NCBI RefSeq assembly: GCF_019175385.1
Contig: NC_083345.1
Location: forward strand, 15,400,027-15,464,026
DNA from: Lycium barbarum
Lineage: Eukaryota; Streptophyta; Magnoliopsida; Solanales; Solanaceae
DNA: 64,000 bases
Direction of reading: 5' to 3'
Shown: one piece after another, positions 56,641 through 64,000 of the stretch
Layout of the letters: each line of letters starts with the position of its first letter
Numbering within the stretch: position 1 is the first letter of the stretch
Notes under the pieces: generated by a model
The model's input: the letters and a program-made list of their open reading frames with translations, nothing else
Databases searched by the model: none
Told to the model about the DNA's origin: nothing
Made by a program: the position numbers and the translations under genes

Positions 56641-57500
56641 CTTGAAGTCCAGCCCCTTAATTCTTTTCACTCGAGGACCAGTCTTCATTCAACCCAAGGA
56701 AACCTTTGCACACTTCCGTTTCCTGAGACTTGTCTCACAGCAGGTTAATTTACCATATAAGTTTAAGAGGAGTAATGTAGTGCCATTGTTGACAAATATA
56801 CAGATCTATCAGGAAGTGTAGAGCTCACTGTTGAGCCATCTCAGTACTTAAATCGATTTATTGCCTTAGTATGTTAAGCTATAAAACATGACTAGAAAAA
56901 TTGTGGCAATAGTATCACTCTAGCTACTTTAATTTGGTATTCAACTTATTATGATCTTATCTTTCATTCAATTGTATAGTAACTTTTCATCCCTCTACTC
57001 ATTATATACGTGGTCCATATGGACCCAAAACAAATGTCCTTATAAGTAGGTCGATGTCCCATCCACATTTAATTGTTTAGGGCCTTTAGGCAAGTGATGT
57101 CCTTTAATTCGTACTACTTTTCTATTAACACTCACTAATCATCATCACAGATCACGATAAAGAAAGCATTCTATTTTTTCAACCTAATCCCTTACACATT
57201 GGTCGGCTTGTCCACGTGACGTAATATCCTAATCACTAATAATATGATTAATCAGTTAACTATCCTGATATAAAGCATAATCTGAGTTTGCTCCAGGTTA
57301 GATGACTTAATTAACATAACGTTTTTTGGTTCCTTTGCCTTAAACTAAGAATCCAAAGATAATGCGGCAATGCTATATGTATTAAACCACTAGAAAGATC
57401 TTCACTAACATAAACCTTTGTTTCATTACGCCATTTTTATTCTTATAGGATAATAATTGGAAAATATATACTATTCCAATTTATGTTACACTTTCCATTT
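56641..57500. repeat. Segment similar to the KMS1-like 3' flank and to 28.1-28.4 kb
   Basis: 56650-56850 aligns with 25120-25300 (shared AGTGCCATTGTTGACAAA). 57170-57460 aligns with 28090-28420 (shared AAGAATCCAAAGATAATG). Both pairs are direct and in the same order. No gene is seen. Confidence 0.72.
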
Positions 57501-57564
57501 TCTACTATTATGTGCCCATCTCAAATTAAAAAAATTTAAAAAGAAGAAGAAGGATTCAATGTTA

Positions 57565-57832
57565 CTCCCTCTGTCCCAAAATAAGTGTCACCTTAATTAG
57601 CAAAAGAAATTATCCCAAAATAAGTGTCATCTTAAAAATTCAAGACAAAAATTAGCAAGTGTTTACAACTATGCTCTTAACATTAAAGGAGCAGTCATCT
57701 TTAATATTGCTCAATTCTCAAAAAATATCTAATAAATAGGGATAGTTTTTAGTAAACTCCACATTGTATTTATTGATTTTTTAATGAGTGTGATTTTTGC
57801 TAAAGTGACACTTATTTTGGGATGGAAGAAGC
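57565..57832. mobile_element. Stowaway MITE
   Basis: It begins after TA at 57563 with CTCCCTCTGTCCCAAAATAA and ends with TTATTTTGGGATGGAAGAAG, the mutated inverse. About 268 bp. Confidence 0.82.
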
Positions 57833-58124
57833 ATTAAACCAGGGTATATATTTTCTTAATAAAGTAGAAAAATAGTCATTTAACATGCTACATTTAGCTA
57901 GCTAGCATTTGGGCATAGATTCCAAAAAAAAAAAAAAAAAACTTGATTTGGGTGAAATTTTTCAAGTTTTGAAAATGTATTTGGCCATAGTTTTTTAAAA
58001 CATATTTCACCTTTTGTTTTTGAAAACATGAAAACATTACTTATACATAAGTTCTAAAACTACCAAGAATACTCAACCATACAAAACATGTACTTGCTAA
58101 TCCCAAATTATGCAGGATTTGAAG

Positions 58125-58282
58125 CTTGTGGGTTCGGGATTCTTATTCGTTTAAGTTACTGGGTTCTAAAGTAACAAATTATACATATTCAATGATTTTT
58201 TCAAGACTAATACAGGGTTTGAACCAAAGTTATTGGGTACGGCCGAACCCACAAGTCCTATGCTAGCTTCGCCCCTGAATAC
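58125..58282. mobile_element. Decayed hAT MITE of the GGCGGAGC family (tentative)
   Basis: The right side, GCTAGCTTCGCCCCTGAATA, resembles the family end. Phrases GTGGGTTCGGGATTC and CGAACCCACAAG are inverted partners. The left end is not clear. Confidence 0.4.
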
Positions 58283-59080
58283 AAAGTACCATCCTTTCAA
58301 GAAAAAAAAAACGACGGCAGTAACTAGCTATTTTTTAATATAATATTTACACATTGTATGAATAATCTTCACTTTATAAAAGAGACTACTTTAATTGTGG
58401 AAACATGGTAGATATGGCTCTAATGGAGGAACATGATAGATAGAATTAGTTGGGTCATAAATAAATGGGTTTTTTATAAAATACAAAATTTTAGGGTAGT
58501 TTTTAAAAGTTCCGAAAATGCCAAAATTATGGCCCAAAAAGAAATTTGAGCCAGAATTTAGAAATTTGAAGATTTATTTTTAAAATCTATCAAAATTTTA
58601 TGGCTAAACAATAATTAAAGAACAAATCTTCAAAATATGCTTCCATAAACTATGGCCAAACGAGAGCCTAATCTATGCAACAACTTGAACATAGCTTAGT
58701 TACATTATGTGTAGTCTAGCTACATCCCGCCTATGAATTTTAAATGCTAGTCTAATGCTTTACAACTAGGAAAAATTAAATTAAACAAATGTATATTTAT
58801 TTTTTTATGTGTTCTTTTTCTTTTAATTTACTTTGCCACTTTCCAATACAAGAGCTGAAAATCAAAAGGTCAGTTCAGAAATCAGAATAGGTTTTTGTTT
58901 TAATGGGTCATGGGACCCGACTCACCGAAATTCATTTCGTTTTGTATCCCCAAACCGTGTAGGGTCCACCATTACGGGGTGGTGGGGCTAAAAAAAGCAT
59001 ACTTTGAAAAAAAAAAAATTAACATAAACAACCGCCCGCCTAAAAAATATAAAATGTATAATAATATATGAATATATTAT

Positions 59081-59796
59081 CAGAAAAGAATCAAAAATAC
59101 CCTTGAACTTTCAAATATAATTTATTCATACCCGTTGTTATACTTTTAGGTCAATTATATCCCTATCGTTATACTTTGGTGCAAATATGCCCTTAATTTC
59201 GACGGAATGCCACGTGACAGCTCGGGAATAAAATAACCCACCCCCCATTTTTTTAACCCGAATCCAATTAGAACCCACCAGTAATTTTTGTACCCATTTC
59301 CCCACTTAAATGAACATGAAATTATGTCCTCTCCGTCAAGAACAAAGCCTTTCAATTTGTTAAGAGTTTTATCCTCTGAGTTGCTTCTGCTGATGAACTC
59401 CTTTCCATTGCATGGATTCTCAAGTTGCAATGGTGGAGTTCTGCCTAATATTCATCAAAACTTGCTGAAATGGAAAGCGGAAACCAAAAATTCGTGCAAT
59501 CTCGATCAAGAAGAGTCACAATTTGCTGCCTACAGGTTGTTTACAATCTTCCGGCCTCGCCATTTTAACCACTACAGTAGCTACCAGTGAAGTCGCCATC
59601 AACGAACAAGTTCAGACCTCAGCTCAACAATGAAACATTGAGGATGGTTATTTTATTCTGAGCTAGCATTCCGTCTAAATTAAAGGCATATTTGCACCAA
59701 AGTATAACGGTAGGGGCATAATTGGTCAAAAAGTATAACGGAAGGTATGAGTAAACTATATTTGAAAGTTCAGGGGTATTTTTTTATCCTTTTCCG
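59081..59796. mobile_element. Mutator-type element with long TIRs and a 9-bp duplication
   Basis: Target duplication ATATATTAT at 59072-59080 and 59797-59805. Inverted arms of about 140 bp share TTGGTGCAAATATGCC and CCTTGAACTTTCAAATATA. Between the arms lie about 400 bp of less AT-rich sequence with an open frame (see next entry). No transposase is present. Confidence 0.88.
59288..59590 (+). CDS. Open frame inside the Mutator-type element, possible captured gene fragment
   Basis: The plus frame is open for 100 codons. The codon at 59288 is TTG, and the first ATG lies about 12 codons in. The sequence is balanced in composition (Ser, Leu, Asn, Phe) and not repeat-like, with an uninterrupted stretch that includes FSSCNGG. 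I recognise no family. Its place between Mutator inverted repeats suggests a Pack-MULE-type capture of host sequence, but an accidental open frame is equally possible without a search. The minus strand is also open over part of it. Confidence 0.3.
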   Translation: MYPFPHLNEHEIMSSPSRTKPFNLLRVLSSELLLLMNSFPLHGFSSCNGGVLPNIHQNLLKWKAETKNSCNLDQEESQFAAYRLFTIFRPRHFNHYSSYQ

Positions 59797-59805
59797 ATAT
59801 ATTAT

Positions 59806-61010
59806 ATACGATTTGAAGATTGTAAATATTTTTATCGAGCGGCCAATTGTATAACTTTTACGTAGAGTTTAGTCTCTTTTTTTTTTTTTTTTATCTCAGA
59901 AAAGTTTATTTTGTTTTTGAATTGTTCAATTTTATTCTATATTATATTTATTTGCATTATTGTTGTTAGCTAATTCTCTCATATTTATTTTCTCGTACTC
60001 TCTTGCCATTAATAAAGTTTCAGCATAAAAGGTCCACACCATGCATCCAAATTCCAGAAAAAAGGTCTTAATTTATTTCTCAACTTTTGATGAGTAATTT
60101 AAAATTATTCTCATCTTTAAGCTTTATTTATATTAAGGGACACAATTTTTTTAAAAGAAGTAATATCAAAACAAAATCAAATGTAGGGCAAAGTTACTTA
60201 ACTCTAGCCTATGTAGTTGTGATACTCCCCACATTCCTTTCTACTACTTCAGTTTGCATTTTACATTTACCTTGTGAAATTATTAATTAAGAAATTTTTT
60301 TTAATTAAATTATACTTTAAAAATCTAAATTTAACTATGAGTGTTCGGATAAAATTTCAAAAAATAATTACTTAATAATAAAAAATAAAAATAATAATAA
60401 ATTCTTACATGACTTGCTGAAATGAATAAATAAACAATTATTTTTAATAACTAAACAAATAAAGAAAAGGCAAGGGAGCAGCAATTTTGACCCTTTTCTC
60501 GTTTTATCATTTGTACTCTTTTGGTCCCCTACCTAAATTATTGGGACCCACATCCAACAATTTTTCTCTCATTCTGCAATTATCTTTACATGTATTCATG
60601 TTGTCTGATATCAGACAAAGTCTATACACCTTTGGGTCCCCAAAATCTTTAGCCACTTCGTTTCTATTTTGAGGTAAGGATTTTTTACCAATAACTACTA
60701 GTACTAACAATTTAAGCATGACTGTAGCTTTTACTAAAATCAAAATAATACATCACGCATATAGTATATGGCAAAAGGAAAAGGCAAATAGAACACGAAA
60801 GTGGGAAAAGATCTATTTTTGGCATTTTCTCTTTAGGCTTTGAGTGAATTATTGCACTCTCAAGATTTAGGTTAACATTGGCCCTATATACCTGATTTTG
60901 GGATCACCATTTAAGTTATATTCATGTAAGAAATTTGTAGGTCTACTTCTTCTAGAACAATTTTTGACATGCGGACATTGTTTAGACTACAGTCATATAT
61001 AACTTCAAAC
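59806..61010. other. Intergenic DNA, no gene seen
   Basis: AT-rich. Open frames at 60087-60290 and 60487-60743 show no motif. Confidence 0.45.
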
Positions 61011-61417
61011 ACTGCATGTAGAGGTGGCAAAATAGGTAAAAAAATATGGTTATCCGCCCGATCCAATCCATTTTAAATGGGTTGGATACCCAACCCATTT
61101 AATATGGGTCTAATATGAGTCAACCCATACTATCCACTTAAAATATGAGTAAATTAATGGGTAAAACGGATAAACCCACAACATATAGAGTGTGTTTGGT
61201 ATGAAGGAAATGTTTTCCAATTTTCCCACGTTTGGTTGGTCAAAATATTTTGGAAAACATTTTCTCTAAAACAAGTTCAATAACCCCCCCCCCCCTACCC
61301 CTACACCCTCACTACCCCTACCCCACGCCCACCAGGCCACCACCCACCACTACCTCCCTCCCCACCCCTATAACCACCTACCCCCAACCCCTACTTCTCA
61401 CCTCCCTACCACCACCC

Positions 61418-61706
61418 CAGGGGCGGAGCCAAGAATTTCATCAAGGGTGTTCATATTTTAGGACAGGGGATGTGTGAGGGAAAAAAAAATAGCGCATGAA
61501 GAAAACACACAGCAGGGATTCGAACTCGCGTCCTCAGCAAGAATTTGCACACCCTTAGCCGCTGGGCTATCCTTGTTTTCTATGTCAAGGTTGTTCATTA
61601 CTAGTATATATCCACAAAGTTCTATATTTAATATAGGCATCCGATAATGTTTTCTGATGAAGGGTGTTCATATGACCACCCTTCAATGGGTGTGGCTCCG
61701 CCCATG
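61418..61706. mobile_element. Nested hAT MITE of the GGCGGAGCC family, 289 bp
   Basis: The ends are CAGGGGCGGAGCCA and TGGCTCCGCCCATG. An 8-bp duplication, CACCACCC, lies at 61410-61417 and 61707-61714. The interior minus strand reads AGTTCGAATCCC with an upstream TAGCCCAGCGGCTAAGG, a tRNA/SINE-like A-box and B-box pair. Confidence 0.88.
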
Positions 61707-61724
61707 CACCACCCCCTAGCTCTC

Positions 61725-62290
61725 AACTTTGCAAAACTAAACATTTGTGAAAGTAGTAACTTTCAAAAATAGCAACTTTACAAAAGTAATCACATTACAA
61801 AAGTAGCCGCTTTTTCAAAATATTACTTGCGAAAAGTAGCTACATTTCAAAAATAGTCGTTTTGCAAACTAACTACTTTAAAAGTAGTAAATTTTCATAA
61901 ATAGTCATTTTGTGAAAGTAGTTACTTTAAAAACTAACTACTTTGCAAAAGTAGCCATTTTTTAAAATACCATATTTGTGAAAGTATTAAAATAACCATT
62001 TTTGCAATGTGCCATTTCTAAGATTGTGGTCACTTTTGTAAAGTAGTTATTTTTAAAAGTGATAAAAAAAATGGCTACTTTTGGCCATTTTTCGAAAAAT
62101 GACAAAAAAAGTTGCAATTTTTGTAAATTTGCATTTTCGGTCGTTTTGCCAGAAATATTTTTTTGCAAAAATAACCATTTTTATGTCACTTTTTAAAAAT
62201 GGTCAATTTACAAAATAGTCATTTTTGTGTCGCTTTTAAAAAATGGCTAGTTTACAAACATAGTCACTTTTTGGGGTTGTCTTCAAAGTG
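61725..62290. repeat. Degenerate short-unit repeat (AAAGTAG / AAAAATAG motifs)
   Basis: About 560 bp in which AAAGTAG, AAAATAGTC and CATTTTTG-like words recur every 20-35 bases on alternating strands. It looks like an eroded array inside the hAT element. No coding. Confidence 0.55.
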
Positions 62291-62939
62291 CAAAGTAGTC
62301 ATCTATGAAATAGGTGCTTTGGGAGGGGGGGTGGGTGAGGGTTAGGTGGACCGGTGGTGTGGGATGGGGTGAAGTTGGGGTGGGTAGGTGAAGATGAAGT
62401 GCGTTCGAGGGTGGTCATTGGGTGGGGCTGGGATTTGGTTGGGGAGTGGGTGGTAGGGGTGGGGTTGGGTGGATAGTTTTCAAAAAAGATTTTCTTGGAG
62501 GTCGTATCATTGAAAAGGTTCCAAGTTTTATTCTTCCCACAAATGTTGAGGCGCAATTATATACTACGGATTGGATTTGTGGATAAAATGGTAAATTAAT
62601 CTTCTCCATATTGGCTACATGAAGCCAACATCTTTGAAGTAGCTTTAGATAATATGGATATCCATATTATCCGTCGGGTAACCCATTTTTTAACCGTGTT
62701 AAATATGGGCGGGTCGGGTAATTAATCCGTTTTTTGTCAACCCATTTTCGACCCGACCCATATCCGACTCGACCCGCCCGTTTTCCACCCCTAACTGCAT
62801 GTTTGAACCTATTCCGAAATGAATAGACGTGCAAAAATTTAAAAGCGAGTGTCCAAATAGGATACTCCGTGAAAGTTATACATTAACATTGATCAGTTTT
62901 CTCTTGCTAGGATTCTTTGTTTTTGTTACCTTCCCAATA

Positions 62940-63800
62940 TAGCTTGAAAATAAATCTCTTGATTGACTACTACTTTTCGAGGACAAAGGCTGCATACATG
63001 CATCGTATCACATTTTTACACTGTTATTTGTTGACTAAGAAACACGCAACCAATGTATAGTAAAGTTAAAAACAAAATAAAGATTGAAAAGGACAAAGAT
63101 AAAATGAATTTGTGTTCTAATATATGACTTTGATCATATTCTAACTTAACATTCAAAAAGAGGACATCAAGTCACTTATCAACAGTTCAACACAAGGTGT
63201 CTATAAGAGAGAATTTTCAGCTTTCTTTAATTCCTGTTATAGTTGTAGGCTTATAGCATTCACAAAATAAGGAAGAAAGAAAATATAAAAAAAATTGTTC
63301 AAAATCTATTAGTATGACTTTGCAAATGAGGAATGAAGACATTAATTAGAGGTTAGTGTTGTTAAGAAAAAAAAAACATTCAACTTCCCATAATAGTGAT
63401 CCTTTATTAGAGAGGAAGAGTATGAGCTGAAAACTTTGAACCATCAAAAATTAAATTTTAAAAAAAATATGGATAAGAATCGTTTCACTTGAAATACTTT
63501 TTAATAAGCTTTTTGCAATATTTCGTCGGTATGTGAAATACCAATGACCAATTCCAATATTACAAATACTGATGAAAAAACTGCTATTTCCAAATATTTA
63601 AAAGTATGTCATTTTGTTTTTGAACGGACTAATAAAAAAAGTATGTCATATAAACCGGAACGAAGAGAGTAGTTATGTCCAAAATTTGAAGGAACAATTT
63701 CTTACTTGGAATTCATAATTGCATTGTGTACTAATCAGAACAGTGACCACAAAGTTTTTGGCCACTATCATGGAAGCAAATTCATACTCCACAATCCACA
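62940..63800. repeat. Block duplicated from 52.0-52.6 kb (copy 2)
   Basis: Contains the same phrases in the same order as 52021-52620, with extra sequence inserted between 63060 and 63400. Confidence 0.72.
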
Positions 63801-63992
63801 TATGTGAGTGCCTTCAAACCACTTTTCTAGTATTTGCTCTTCAATACTTGAAAATCTACCTTTGTTCTTCCAATAGGCAGATGAACTGTGACATTTCCAA
63901 CACTCAAATAGAAGGCATATTTGTGGTGCTTCAATGGGAATACCCTTGTGGCTACCGAAGCAGAATGATTTATATATAATTTTGTCATTTGT
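63766..63992 (-). CDS. Unidentified minus-strand open frame at the right edge
   Basis: About 70 codons are open on the minus strand, ending in a stop at about 63767. The reading contains Cys-rich CWKCH and WKNKGRFSS, then a Glu/Leu-rich helix-like stretch. There is no obvious ATG in context, so if real it is a terminal exon. The plus strand is open over nearly the same span. I recognise no family. It could easily be chance. Confidence 0.2.
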
Positions 63993-64000
63993 GTCCTACA

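Larger units (their letters stand above)
61019..62793. mobile_element. hAT element, 1.78 kb, non-autonomous
   Basis: The ends are TAGAGGTGGCAAAATAGG and CCGTTTTCCACCCCTA. A perfect 8-bp duplication, ACTGCATG, lies at 61011-61018 and 62794-62801. Subterminal AACCCATTTAATATGGG-type and CGACCCGACCCATAT-type repeats are typical of this hAT family. It contains a nested hAT MITE at 61418 and no transposase. C-rich (61284-61410) and G-rich (62325-62475) tracts face each other as inner arms and may mark a second nested element. Confidence 0.9.

Noticed and set aside
61488..61570. tRNA-like A and B box on the minus strand
   Set aside because: Rejected as a tRNA gene. It lacks a cloverleaf acceptor pairing and sits inside a hAT MITE with clear ends.

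Overview
This window is plant nuclear DNA, almost certainly from a Solanaceae genome. The grounds are one intron-rich plant gene, AT-rich intergenic DNA, SINEs of the TS and SolS types known from Solanaceae, Stowaway, PIF, hAT and Mutator-type MITEs, Ty1/copia and Ty3/gypsy LTR elements, and a decayed endogenous plant pararetrovirus. I saw no rRNA or functional tRNA gene and no bacterial or organellar gene. I cannot name the genus from sequence alone.

Layout. 1-1693: right end of an LTR whose other end lies outside the window. 1694-4040: rearranged endogenous pararetrovirus. Its small ORFs and the N-terminal/movement part of a polyprotein lie on the minus strand, and a coat-protein fragment lies on the plus strand. 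The coat fragment is cut by a 920-bp hAT element with a perfect 8-bp target duplication. 4977-15100: intergenic DNA with MITEs, a SINE and a fold-back element. 15130-17190: the upstream flank of the only host gene, present as two diverged copies carrying different transposons. 17323-24997: the single well-supported host gene, an eight-exon KMS1/VMP1-type ER membrane protein. Its predicted product of 424 aa stays in frame only if intron 1 uses a GC-AG splice pair. 25000-34330: intergenic, with SINEs, two Mutator-type MITEs, and a Helitron-like cluster containing a truncated TS SINE and a long AT array. 34336-50989: one old 16.65-kb Sirevirus-like copia element with 5-bp target duplications (TCTTG). 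Its gag is split by a minus-strand gypsy solo LTR (35392-41956), and that LTR contains a third, 3.75-kb LTR-type insertion (35477-39230), giving three-level nesting. Downstream of pol it has an extra ORF region that resembles an envelope-like gene. 50995-64000: intergenic, with a Stowaway, a Mutator-type element carrying a possible captured gene fragment, and a 1.8-kb hAT element with a nested hAT MITE.

Large-scale structure. Three blocks of diverged homology occur in the same order (25.1-25.3 with 56.65-56.85 kb; 28.09-28.42 with 57.17-57.46 kb; 52.0-52.6 with 62.95-63.8 kb). They suggest that a unit beginning in the 3' UTR of the KMS1-like gene was tandemly duplicated before most of the transposons landed. 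No new defence or metabolic system is visible. The most unusual features are the GC-AG intron, the duplicated promoter, the segmental duplication, and the layout of the viral relic.
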